From contig JAWQRM010000056.1 in NCBI GenBank assembly GCA_033557675.1, positions 1 to 33,780 of the forward strand: 33,780 bases of DNA, written 5' to 3'. Shown here in pieces: positions 10,640-20,288 of this stretch. Positions within the stretch are counted from its first letter, which is position 1, and every line of letters begins with the position of its first letter. The notes beneath the pieces were generated by a model. It was not told the DNA's origin, made no database searches, and was given only the letters and a program-made list of their open reading frames with translations. Both the position numbers and the translations under genes were made by a program. Source of the stretch: Coptodactyla brooksi (Eukaryota > Arthropoda > Insecta > Coleoptera > Scarabaeidae).

Positions 10640-10800
10640 CTAACATGCATCCCGCGACCCTCGACAGGAACGAGTTGACGCTGTCCGGCACCGGCCAGTG
10701 GCGCGCTCACTTGGTTAGCGCGTCACGGCATGATTTCGCTTTTTGCCGGAAAGGATGCAGACGATCCTTTCCGGCGGCGTTTAGCGCTGGACCTTTAAGC
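10640..10800. repeat. GC-rich block with perfect hairpin, probably the right end region of the Harbinger element
   Basis: This 160-bp block is far more GC-rich than the rest of the window. It contains GCCGGAAAGGAT (10,745-10,756) and its exact reverse complement (10,764-10,775) around a 7-nt loop. It lies just upstream of the MADF start codon, where a terminal or promoter region of the element would be. I found no matching inverted copy near 8.0 kb, so calling it an element end is inference. Confidence 0.45.
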
Positions 10801-10887
10801 GTTGAAATCAGAATCAGTAGGACTAAACTGCCTGTTAATTTGTACATTTACTTTACTTCATAGGAGAAAACTTTGGATATGTTAATT

Positions 10888-11019
10888 GTAGTTGAATCTT
10901 GCATCGTTCCTGATTATGCTAATTTGGAAAGCGAAACGTGCATCTTCATATTTTGGCATAGTAGGGACTTTTTTTTACTTTGTTACAAAGCAAAAGTTTC
11001 CAAACCCTCAACTTTAGTT
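10888..11019 (+). mobile_element. Short retroposon (SINE-like), 132 bp, with target-site duplication
   Basis: It is flanked by the 10-bp direct repeat TATGTTAATT (10,878-10,887 and 11,020-11,029), typical of LINE-machinery insertion. From 5' to 3' it has CCTGATTATGC, a weak stem, GCGAAACGTGC (10,931-10,941), an A-box-like TTTTGGCATAGTAGG, and a B-box-like stretch AGTTTCCAAACCC, ending CTCAACTTTA. Compared with the copies at 11,770 and 31,601 it lacks the inverted 5' arm, consistent with 5' truncation. A tRNA-derived origin is inferred from box spacing. Confidence 0.7.
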
Positions 11020-11029
11020 TATGTTAATT

Positions 11030-11571
11030 ATGACAAATCAGAAAGTGATAGTTTTAAATAAATGTATTGAATTTTAGGGCGGATGAACGACCATACTAAT
11101 TGTCACTTTTCATGATTCGAGTAGCTGTTTCATTATATAGCAATGACACAAATTACATCATCATGTATCTTTCACACGTAAAATGAACAAAGGCGTATAT
11201 TATCGGTGTTGTAACAGTAATATTTGAAAATAATTCCAATATAGTTCAAATGTAAAATGAGGTGGGAATACATGTCGTGCATAGATCCAGCCTACTACGA
11301 AGAGAGGTAGCAGCTGTGGAGCAGAAATCTGCCGGTGGCGTATTCAATCTTTTCTGGAATAAACTTAAACTTAAAGTTTCTTGGTTTTCTTATAAAGTAA
11401 ATAATGCATTTTTAATGCAATATTTATTAAAACTCAGTTTTTGATAATTACTGCGTAACATTTATTTCATCTCAGTGTTTAATTAATAAATTTTATTCCA
11501 AGTATTCTAGTTGAAAATATTTTGCTGCGACTGTGTTCATTCTGGGCTCAAGGGCAGTTTACTATTTTCAG
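11030..11571. other. AT-rich spacer
   Basis: Nothing recognisable apart from short chance frames. Confidence 0.5.
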
Positions 11572-11666
11572 CAAAAGTTTCCAGTGCATTGAAGACAGCA
11601 CCCACACTTCATACTGCATTGATAGTGAAGCAGCAGCTCCTGTTTCTACTTCAATAGCACATCATG
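11572..11666 (+). other. Exon-like 95-bp segment
   Basis: It is bounded by TACTATTTTCAG on the left and ATG|GTAATT on the right. One phase is open throughout (starting KSFQCIEDSTHTSYCIDSE) and the DNA is less AT-rich than its flanks. A stretch near 12,018 (TCAAGTGCATTAAAGCCGCAGCA) resembles its start (TCCAGTGCATTGAAGACAGCA), possibly a duplicated segment. The peptide is not recognised. Confidence 0.2.
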
Positions 11667-11769
11667 GTAATTCTAGAACTTAAATACTATCATTGTAATG
11701 TTATGCATCAGAACATGCGTTACTCGACTCACTTGATAATAATTCTATTGCTACATTCAGAAGATGTTA

Positions 11770-11967
11770 AAGTTGAGGGTTTGGAACCTTTGGCTTTGTA
11801 ACAAAGTAAAAGCGAAGTAACCACTACGCCAAAATTTGAAGAGAGGATACTCGACGCACGTTTCGAAGAAAGATTCAGCCTTTCATCACTCATGATGATG
11901 CCAACTTGGTTAACGAAACGTGCGTCCTCTTTACAAATTTCGGTGCAGTGATGACTCCATTTTTGCT
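11770..11967 (-). mobile_element. Fold-back SINE-like retroposon, 198 bp, with 14-bp target-site duplication
   Basis: The direct repeats TTCAGAAGATGTTA at 11,756-11,769 and 11,968-11,981 bound it exactly. On the minus strand the 3' half has GAAACGTGCGTC, then TTTTGGCGTAGTGG (A-box-like), then AAAGGTTCCAAACCC (B-box-like), then CTCAACTT. The 5' half is an inverted, diverged copy of the CGAAACGTGCGTC-to-A-box region, so the transcript would fold back. The centre on the plus strand reads ATGATGATGCCAACTTGG then GAAACGTGCGTC, the hammerhead-like arrangement discussed in the findings. Confidence 0.8.
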
Positions 11968-11981
11968 TTCAGAAGATGTTA

Positions 11982-12708
11982 TTTTTTAATTTTCACATAC
12001 GCCCAAATTGACTCAAGTGCATTAAAGCCGCAGCAAGCTACAGAAAACTGTAGTAATTTATGTAAATGCATTTTTGGCCAAGACCTTTTATTCGACACCA
12101 CAAGTTGTAGTCGAGCGGAGTAATATCTGCGGCTTTCTTCTTTCATCTCGGATTATCGGTAAAGTACCGACTAGACAACTCTATTTCAATTTATTAGATT
12201 GCCTACTTTCAGAGATATAAGCCGCTGGATGCAGTGGTAAATTATTTTTGCACTCCTATAAAATGAATATTAATTTAAATGGTCACTAATGTAGACACGT
12301 TTCTTCGTTGTATGTTGTTACTCATAATGTCTTCACCAATTCCAGAATTTTCAGGTGTGCATAAATAAACTGAACTATCTGCTCGATAACATCTGTAAGT
12401 GTGAGAGAATCAAAGTGGAATAAACTTGAATTCTCTAAGTTATGTTTCTCCCGATGATTCCACTCATATGTTGGCTAATTATATTAATTCACTACACCAT
12501 AATTGTTAAGGCACTTTCGGCGACTCAGACTGATAGAAGGTTTGGCAGTTTTATGGTACTAGGTAAGTTTGGGGTTATAATAAATATGTACAAATCAGAA
12601 GATAATAATCACCAAAATTGTTGGGAAGTAACTGTTACAAGTACACATGTGGGAAATACATTTCAGTATATTGACAAACCCGCTTAGACAGCAATTAGAA
12701 CATACAGG
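11982..12708. other. Spacer with no assigned gene
   Basis: It contains an exon-like 24-bp piece near 12,214-12,237 (ACTTTCAG before, GTAAAT after) and short frames. Nothing can be named. Confidence 0.4.
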
Positions 12709-12757
12709 CTGTATGAAAAGTTTGGAAACGGACAAATATCTTGAAAACGGATGGTGG
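12709..12757. repeat. Possible 3' end of the adjacent mariner-like element
   Basis: ATACAGGCTGTATGAAAAGT followed by a GGAAACGG...GAAAACGG repeat resembles end sequences of insect IS630/mariner elements. It lies 340 bp beyond the transposase stop at 13,095. The other end is not visible, so this is tentative. Confidence 0.3.
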
Positions 12758-13094
12758 CATCTTCTTGAAATTTGGTACACTGGAAAAAATATTTTTGAAA
12801 ACAGCATTTTGTTCTGAATTCAGTGTATCACATGCATAATTTTATTTTTATAATAAAAATATAAAAAAATTAAACACAAACAAAAATTTTGGCTTTGAAA
12901 GTGTGGGTGGTTGAACCGCCAAGTTGGGTATGTAAGTCGGATATGTTTTCGAACATTTTGACATAAATAACAAGAATCTTTTTGTAACTTCTCCTCCAAG
13001 ACACAATTCAAACATTTCAGACACAAATTAAATAACAGCAAAAGAAACTTATTGTCTGAAGAATATTTTATTAACAAAATAGAGAAACTTCATT

Positions 13095-13650
13095 TTAGTA
13101 ACAGGTGTATCTCACAATTCGGTCCTTAAAATTTCTAAGAGCGTTTCTTAAGTACTTTGCAGGGATATTTTGCATTTTGAGACATATTTTTATTTTTAAA
13201 TCCTTCAAATTTTTTGGGCGATCAACATACACTGGACGATTTAGATAACCCCATAAGAAAAAGTCCAGCGGCGATAAATCCGGCGAACGTACTGGTCACT
13301 CTTCTACCAATCCACCTTTCCGGAAACGTTTCATTCAAAAACTTCCTAATAGTGACACTGTAATGTGGAGGTGTTCCATCGTGTTGGAAGATCTTCATTG
13401 GGGAAAAGTTCCATGATTGCCAAAAAAATTGGTTACGAAGTAAACCCAAATATTTGTTTTTATTCAAATTTCCATCAATAAAAAAGGGCCAATTAAGTGG
13501 TCAGCAACAATTTCAGCCCAAATATTAACTTTTTGGGGATACTGAGTATGAATTTGCCCCATTCATTTGCCCCCAACAGTAATTATTTATTTCCATGTAT
13601 TCAGAGGCAACCTGGTAAGAAATTTAAAAAAGGTTATCACGGTCGGTTAT
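13095..13650 (-). pseudogene. Tc1/mariner-IS630-type transposase, C-terminal part, frameshifted
   Basis: The minus strand encodes the C-terminal half of a cut-and-paste transposase. Segments in order are TQYPQKVNIWAEIVADHLIG, then FFIDGNLNKNKYLGLL, FQHDGTPPHYSVTIRKFLNE, FPERWIGR, SPDLSPLDFFLWGYL, and a C-terminus ending RNFKDRIVRYTCY. The second acidic residue is in QHDG and the third in SPDL. A 1-nt deletion splits GPF from IDGN and another shift precedes RSPDL. The region with the first Asp is degraded (around 13,620) and the N-terminal DNA-binding part is absent. No activity is possible. Confidence 0.85.
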
Positions 13651-13699
13651 TAACATGACGGTACGACCACCAAAGCCAACTGCTTTACAAACAACTATT

Positions 13700-13960
13700 G
13701 TTTTTTTGTTAAATAAAAATAAAATATGAATGAGATCACTGAATTAAAAACAAATGTTTTCAAAAATATTTTTTTTGACCCGTGGTGGTATTTAAAAAGA
13801 ATCAAGTTGGCTTTGAATCCCAAAAACAAATGTGAAAACAGTTTCCAGACTTTTCAGACATCGTGTATGTTGGAATACAAGCAAAACAATTTTAGAACGA
13901 AAAGGTTAACGCAGGACTATGTATTCATCATAAGGCAAATAAGAAAAAAAAACAGTAAGA
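13700..13960. other. AT-rich DNA with a 79-codon plus frame (13,726-13,965)
   Basis: The frame begins in A-rich DNA at the edge of the purine-rich block. It is Lys/Asn-rich as expected from composition, and I do not recognise it. Confidence 0.3.
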
Positions 13961-15460
13961 AGTGATAGGGATGTGCATATATGGAGCATTCGATTGAATA
14001 CAAAAGCAGCAAGTGTGGAAGATTCTAAATAATAGAGGCATTTCTGTTCATTTGTAGAAAATATAAGGAGTTTACATAGAAGCACAGAAAACTACGTAAG
14101 AACGAGGAACGAAATCAAGATTGTTGCAAGAGGTAATAAAAGAATTTAAAGGTGATTTAAAGTATTATACAGTGGGAAGCTTAGATCTACAATACAATAT
14201 AAGAATAAGTAATAAGCAATTTACGAAAGTTAACACGAAACCTCACGGTGAAGAGAATACGTGGGTAAATAAATACCATAAATAATAAAATAAACATAAG
14301 TGATGAACTAAGCTATAATCTTTAAGTTAGAAAACCAGAAAGATCATTAAAACGATAGTACTCTATGCTGGAAATTAACAGAAGTGGACATACATATGTC
14401 TTAAGCATTGTGCAGAAAGCCAGAGAAAAACAGATTGAGCAGGCATTGAAATGAACTTGCTACGGAAAATATAGGGAAGCATAACAAACGAAAGAATACA
14501 CAATCAAGTGTACATTATTTAACTAGATATGGTGCCAGTGGAAGTAGCTGTACAGCGGTGCCAACTGACCTGCACATAGCACAGGCATGCGGGCGAATAG
14601 AAGTGGCACAACTGGTACAGGAAGCTGGGAAGATTAGAAGTGGAGAAAAACCGAATTCCAAAAGAAATTAGAAAGAAAAAGTTAGTAAGGTTGTTAAAAA
14701 TAAAGAAATGACATAAAAAATCTGGAGGGATATATGAAAAAGGATTTCGCAACTCAATTTCAGAACGCTAGTAACAGACGAAGCGTTAAAAAGGATAGAA
14801 ATAAAATAAAACGATATAAAGTTAGCGAGTAAGGCTACGTCTTTAATGACAATTTATAATATATGTATGAGTATGCAAATCAACACAAATGGTACGAAAA
14901 CAGTATGAGGTTTAAGGAAAAACTCCATAACAAATAAATCTTCCAACCTGCGGAAACACTGTTATGCATTACGGGAAGTAAAGAAAAACAACCTTGGTAG
15001 GCAGTTTATTAAAGAATACCATTTTGACAAGTAAGAACTGGAATAGAGAAGAAAAGAGGGGAAACATTAGAATATCGGAATACAAAAAAAGAGAAAGAGG
15101 GGAGAGAGAGATTAACGTTAACCACATAAGTATGGAAAGGATGACTAAGAAGACACACAAAGAAGACAGAAAAGAAAATACGAAAGAGAATCAAAGCTAG
15201 CAGAAGAAGATGTGAAAGACAACCAAAGTTAATAGAAGAAAAGGGGAAGTGGCTAACACAGGAACGAAAGACATAGAGCGAGACATATGGGGTTTGACAA
15301 TCCTACAGCACCATAGCACCTAAAGATTAAAGTCAAAAGGGTGGAAGGACATATAAAATGGTTAACTGGTGCAGTAAAAACACAATCTACCTGCATAACA
15401 GATTCCTTAATAGTAAGAGAAAGTAAAAATACTTCAGAAGTTAGATATATGCAAACGCAC
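13960..15460 (+). other. Purine-rich tract of about 1.5 kb
   Basis: The plus strand is heavily biased to A and G for about 1.5 kb, with GA-rich runs near 15,045-15,110 and 15,170-15,245. All longer frames here are short and full of Lys, Arg and Glu, or on minus of Phe, Leu and Ser, as composition alone would give. Strand-biased purine content is seen in some retroelement sense strands, so a very old retroelement is possible, but I see no conserved motif. Confidence 0.4.
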
Positions 15461-16559
15461 TATTTACGTTAAGCAAGTATTGCGAGAACCGTAACAAGAT
15501 TAGGAACTAGTTTCTCCAATTATCTGTCCATAACACGGTATACGACCCCACGTTCAGATTGACTACGTGCGTGTAATAAACAATCGTACGAAAAAGGCCG
15601 TAAATGTGTTATAATTCGGGACATGTGACTTACTTAACCGGCTTATAAAATCGTTCTCTGTATCGATTATCAAGCTCGTGTATTTAGAAACACCTTCGCT
15701 TTCGGATCTTTGGCATGGTGTGCAAACGGCTAGGAGCGATTATGGCACAAATCGGCACTTTCCTCCGTTGAAGATTTATACGAGCTGGAGATAAGAGAAT
15801 AGAGACCGAGTAACGAGCACTCGGCAGCCAGGGAACCACTACCTAAGGCATATTGGCACACACCGTTACACCACTACGCTCTATTCCTATTCGATTGCGT
15901 AATGTAGCGGGAGTTGTCGAATAACAATAATATCAACAGCACTGGTAGAGTGAGAGATACGCTAAAGGAGAAAATCTGGTTCCTATCTTAATGCAGGCAT
16001 ACACAAAAAGGCTTTACGCTGCTACTCTTAGTGGCAGTATCTAAATTTATGCAGATTTATACGTGATGATAAATGACGTTGCGTTAAATCGAAGTACGTG
16101 CATAAACATAATAGGAGGAGTAACGTATGCTGTGCCTTATCTTGTGATCACAAATCTCGTAGATTGTAATAGAGATATTAGAGCTATAATAGAAATATCT
16201 ACTAGATGTAATATATTGCGTTGTTAACAGAAGTTTAATGTTTGTTTGGATTCTTGTTTTGATTTAGCAAAATGTTTGCGCCAGGTGATAATTTATGAAA
16301 CTCCGAAATAGTGTATTATTCAATCAAGCTTCAGCAATAGTAATTACTTATGATGATAAAACATCCCCATAAGAGCCGTAAATGAATACGATATTTCTTC
16401 TAATTAAAAATGTAGATAAAATACCTTAACTGCAAATTATCTTTAAATCTCAAATTGTAAAGTACGTGACCTGCACAAAGAGCGCATCACAAACAAGAAA
16501 TATTGCTGTTGGTTATTGTATTGAATCAATATGGTAGCAATTTACTTTTAAAAGTTTCT
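15461..16559. other. Mixed-composition stretch without genes
   Basis: Between about 15,580 and 15,900 composition is more balanced, with a TATAAAA at 15,644-15,650. I see no paired long terminal repeat or primer-binding site I can defend. The rest is AT-rich. Confidence 0.4.
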
Positions 16560-17575
16560 CATGTGATATATACGTTACCGTGAAAGACCGAAATCTGGAG
16601 AATGTCGACTTTCTCCAGTGAATGTCAAGATTCACATAGTCGCTTGGTGTATGTCCGAAATATTTGCTAAATATCCCTATTTCTCACTACACCGGCAAAT
16701 GTCGACATTGACCATGCACTGAAAGTGAATGTTGAATAAAAATATTTTTGATACGTTTTTAAATCATACTTTATTATTAAAATATATTACGATATATGTC
16801 AAAATAGGAGAAAGCTTAAGTAACAACTCATGTAAATAAACTATTGAACTTAAAGCGAACAGTACATTCTAAATGAGAAAAGAAAATAATACCAATAATA
16901 CTTAATTGTGTGATTGACGTTATACAATCTTATTTATGTTTATGTTTATATTTCCTCCACTTCTCGAATTAGTTGCATTTCTTAAGAAGAAATTTCATCT
17001 ATGGAAAGTAATCTTTCTTTACAAATTACGAACTGATTGCGGATATAAAGCTGCTTGAGGGTACCTTTTTTGTTTACTAATTTATAAAAGTTGGAGTCTT
17101 CTTTTCTAACAACAACCGGCAACACGTTTCGGGCATCTGTATGGACACGGTCGACATCAGGAACTTGCATTCGTACGGTATCACCAATTTGCGCAGAAGA
17201 AAATTTTCTTTTTGATGTTCGTAACATTTTGGTTGCTTACAGTAGAAGATTCTCTTTCACAGCTGCTCTTTCAAATTTTCTTCAAAAGTATTAACAATAT
17301 CTTCGAGCTGTTCTTGGGTTTCAATATTTGCGACTTGTTGGCCATGCAAAGATGACGACGCTATGCCTCTTTTTGGTTTAGTACCAAACATGGCTTCATA
17401 AGGACTTTGTCGTATTCCTTCGTGGCATGTAGTTAGTATTCTTGGCAAACTGAACAAAGAGCAAACCACCTGACTGTTTATTTGCATCGTTATCGTTAAT
17501 CCATGCAACTAACATATTCTGTATATCCTGATTAGCTCTTTCAACTATGCCATGTGTTTGGCATGTGCAAATGCA
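16560..17575 (-). pseudogene. KRBA2/SCAND3-like integrase fragment and its 3' region
   Basis: The minus strand carries the C-terminal part of a retroviral-type integrase related to the KRBA2/SCAND3 group common in insect repeats. It begins at HGIVERANQDIQNMLVAW, containing the catalytic Glu. A frameshift leads to TCHEGIRQSPYEAMFGTKPK and then SSSLHGQQ. A further break leads to a frame from 17,227 to 16,982 with GDTVRMQVPDVDRVHTDARN and LYIRNQF. The two catalytic Asp residues and everything N-terminal are missing; homology stops at about 17,575. Downstream (16,590-16,730) are imperfect iterations of AATGTCGAC/CAGTGAATGT, which I take as the 3' region of the same element. Confidence 0.75.
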
Positions 17576-17805
17576 ATAAACTTAGTTGCTTTATCTGGAA
17601 AAAGTTTAAAAGATGCAAAAAACCACTATTGGTTGTGCTATTTTTATCGCCTGAAGTGTCTTTGATATTGATAAAAATTTTTTTACAAATTTCAACACCC
17701 TGTACCTCGAAAACTAAGCGTTTTTGGGCATATGATTATAAAGCAAAAATGTTTGTTTTAATGTCCCCTATTCCCCTGAAAGTTTGTCGGTTTGTTTATG
17801 AGACC

Positions 17806-17840
<35 letters not shown>

Positions 17841-17868
17841 ACGTATTATATATATTGCGGGCCTGGTC
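17576..17868. repeat. AT-rich spacer with (TA)n microsatellite
   Basis: A pure TA dinucleotide run of about 28 bp lies at 17,809-17,836. CACCCTGTACCTCG near 17,697 and ACCCTGTATAT near 17,803 resemble end motifs of the dimeric repeat family at 6.4 and 20.5 kb, but the match is too short to be certain. Confidence 0.6.
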
Positions 17869-17966
17869 TAACGTCGCAATCTAAAAACGATACACAAACG
17901 GACGAACAACAGACCAATCACCAAAAATAGCATAGATAGGCTATAAAAAACCTAATTCGCAAGAAT
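17869..17966 (+). repeat. Second dispersed repeat family, copy 2
   Basis: It matches 7,311-7,402 in the same orientation with scattered substitutions and small indels. It sits between a TA microsatellite and the decayed Ty3/gypsy remnant. Confidence 0.7.
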
Positions 17967-17999
17967 ACGCACAGAGATGAAAAGAAGGAGCAATTTTCA

Positions 18000-19054
18000 A
18001 CTGATCCAGCAGGAAAGGATCCAAAACGATGTAATAACTAAAATTCTTAAAGAATGTAAAGTAACGTAAAGAATGTAAACTCTTAGATGCAAACGTAATC
18101 GAAGAATGCGAATCTGCATGGACAGTAGTTAGCCAGAGATTTAAAGTACTAGCCTTGGATTTATTTAGACCATTACCCGTATCCGAAGATGGAAAGAGGT
18201 GGATTCTCGTCATCGAAGATGTTGCTACTAAATGGGTGGAATTGTTCACCTTAGCCCAAGCCACAGCAGAAGCCTGTGTTAAAATGCTCGTTAATGAGGT
18301 AATTCTTCGTTATGGAACCCCTCGTAAGATTTTGTCAGATAATGGTAGCCAATTCGTAGGAGTTATAATGCAAAAAGTGGCACATTGTTTTTATATTAAG
18401 CAATCGTTGATACCAGCGTATCACCTAGAAGCAAATCTCGTTGAAAGAAGAAATAGAAATCTCAAGACTCAGTTAGCGATTATACTTGGAGATAAGTATA
18501 ACGATTAGCCTGACAAATTACCAGGAATAAGATTCGCCATGAATACATGTATGTGCACCTCAACAGCTCTCACGCATGCTTATTTATCATTTGGTAGAGA
18601 GCTACGCACTCCAGATGATTGTCGTAGAGACATTAGGACTACTGTTATCGAGGACAACTTTGTTCCTGTGATCACACCCTACTTGAGAAGGATGGCCGAT
18701 ACAATAGTGAAAGTAAGGGAGGTGCACGAGAAGGAACAAGATAGAAGGAAAATCTACGCGGACCAAAGCCGTTCGCATTCCGAATATCAGATTGGAGATC
18801 TGGTCTTGGTAAAAACCCACGGACTTAGAAACGCCAGCAAGGGAATTACTACCAAGTTCATGCCGAAGAAAGGTAGACCATATGTGGTGGTCCGAAAGCA
18901 GTCGTCGTCGTCATACGGCCTAGCTGATCCAAAGGAAGAAACGATAGAGCTGTTTGTGGCTCATGTTTTGGACCTAACTCTTTACATTTCAGATGAACTG
19001 CAGCCGACCAATTTGTTTCCCAGGCGGAGGCGTGGGGTACCCAGGAAGAACTAA
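18000..19054 (+). pseudogene. Ty3/gypsy retrotransposon, integrase end of pol, one internal stop
   Basis: Integrase joins the retrotransposon cDNA to host DNA. A single frame runs from about 18,119 to 19,054, interrupted only by a TAG at 18,506-18,508 where related proteins have Trp. The triad is present: Asp in LALDLF (18,158-18,160), Asp in LSDNGSQF (18,338-18,340), Glu in LVERRNRN (18,443-18,445), with 34 residues between the last two. The C-terminus has RFAMNT, FGRELRTPDD, GDLVLVK and the GPY/F-like KFMPKKGRPYVV, and ends in a basic RRRRGVPRKN tail. Upstream, a piece reading FQLIQQERIQNDVITKI near 18,000 is probably the linker before the integrase zinc finger; the finger itself and all of gag, protease and reverse transcriptase are missing. 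Confidence 0.88.
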
Positions 19055-19083
19055 ATCCAGTTCGAGGACGTCAACTTGAATTT

Positions 19084-19093
19084 AGAGGGGGAG
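19084..19093 (+). promoter_or_regulatory. Polypurine tract of the Ty3/gypsy element
   Basis: AGAGGGGGAG lies 30 bp after the pol stop codon, where plus-strand DNA priming would occur. The 3' long terminal repeat should start just after it. I do not see a TG start or a second LTR copy to confirm. Confidence 0.6.
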
Positions 19094-19439
19094 TCTATAG
19101 CTCAGATAGGCAACACATTTAGTAAGATCTAGAGACAGTGAAGTAAGTGTGACAAGACTAAAAAACAATATGAAGTATAGTGAGTGTCCGTGTGTTACTC
19201 TAGCAGTTGATGTAGAATTTGCACCATAAATTGCGGACCTTTTCACGCTAAACCCTAGCCTCAGTGTTTTTCTATTAATAAATGGAAAACATTGTTACAA
19301 TTGGCATGAAATGTTGATTGCACAAAAGGAACATTCTTATAAAAGGAAAATAAAAAAAATGTTCTAAAATAAAATAAATTCTTAAAACCCCAGTTGAACA
19401 TAAAATAGAACACTAAATTAAAAGCATAACACTAGCGGC
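19094..19439 (+). other. Probable 3' LTR remnant and spacer
   Basis: By position this should begin with the 3' LTR of the Ty3/gypsy element. No 5' LTR exists in the window, so its end cannot be set. After about 19,260 the DNA is plain AT-rich. Confidence 0.35.
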
Positions 19440-20288
19440 TCAAATAGGACGCCTTGAGAATGCCAAACAGTAACCTAATTTCTTATAGAAATTTTTTATA
19501 ACATTAGAAAGCATTTCAGGTGTGAAAACGGTAGCTATTTTACGCGGCCTGTTTCAAGAAGCTCCACAAAAAAAGTCGTTTGGGCACAAATCTGGAGATC
19601 GCGCTGGCCATTTAATATCCCCTTTCCTATTCATAATGCGATTAGGAAAGGAATTTGTTAAACATTCTTTAACTATAGCCGCATTATGTGCCGGACAGCC
19701 GTCTTGCTGATACAAAACACCATCCAGGTCTATTCCGGGAATGTTACGGACATCAGGAAGTATTTGCATATCTAACAATGCGACATATTTCCGGGAAATT
19801 AAGATCCACCAATAAGAAAAGGACCTATTAAATGGTCACCAAGAATTCTAGTCCACACGTTCAATTTTTGCGGATATTAAGTACGAACAGGAAAACTTTT
19901 ATGCAAATTGTCCCAAGAGCAATAACGAATAACAGCAGGATCGTGTTTTCCACGCAATGGGAAAGCAGATTCATCGATGAAAACAATATTTTGAATAAAG
20001 TTTTCATCCTCATTTGCCTTTTTCATTGCTTGCTCACAAAAATCATTTCGTCCCTTCTTAATTTCTCTTCGACTTTTCAAGGTGAGCCCTCTCTTAAGTG
20101 GCATTTGGTACATTCCTTTAGACATTCCTTTTCTCAAACTTCTGAATATGTCTGATAATAGTTTGTCTAGCGGAAGCGGGCATTCCTAAAAAAGATTGTA
20201 CGAATAAATCGTGGCAATCGTTCGCAGACCTGCCACCGTATTACCACTTGATACGTTGTAAATTTTCTTCAGCGGTGTACACACCCAT
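19440..20288 (-). pseudogene. Tc1/mariner-IS630-type transposase, nearly full length, decayed
   Basis: Minus-strand frames cover most of a cut-and-paste transposase. The start MGVYTAEENLQRIKW (ATG at 20,288) leads into a helix-turn-helix region (YGGRSAND, RQTIIRHIQKFEK). Then come NIVFIDESAFPLRGKHDPAV with the first Asp, NVWTRILGDHLIGPFLIGG, LYQQDGCPAHNAAIVKE with the second, and ARSPDLCPNDFF with the third, the last two about 36 residues apart. The C-terminus EMLSNVIKNFYKKLGYCLA ends at 19,440. At least four stops or frameshifts interrupt it. It differs in sequence from the element at 13.1-13.65 kb, so these are separate lineages. Confidence 0.85.

Noticed and set aside
10888..11019. Functional tRNA gene
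   Set aside because: A- and B-box-like motifs are present but no acceptor stem, anticodon arm or T-stem can be paired; the same unit recurs with target duplications, so it is a retroposon.
11892..11926. Active hammerhead ribozyme
   Set aside because: Core substitution (A in place of the first C of CTGATGA), an extra base before stem II and no convincing stem I; only a hammerhead-like relationship is claimed.
15580..15900. 5' LTR with TATA box and primer-binding site
   Set aside because: There is a TATAAAA, but no second LTR copy, no defensible tRNA-complementary site and no adjacent gag.
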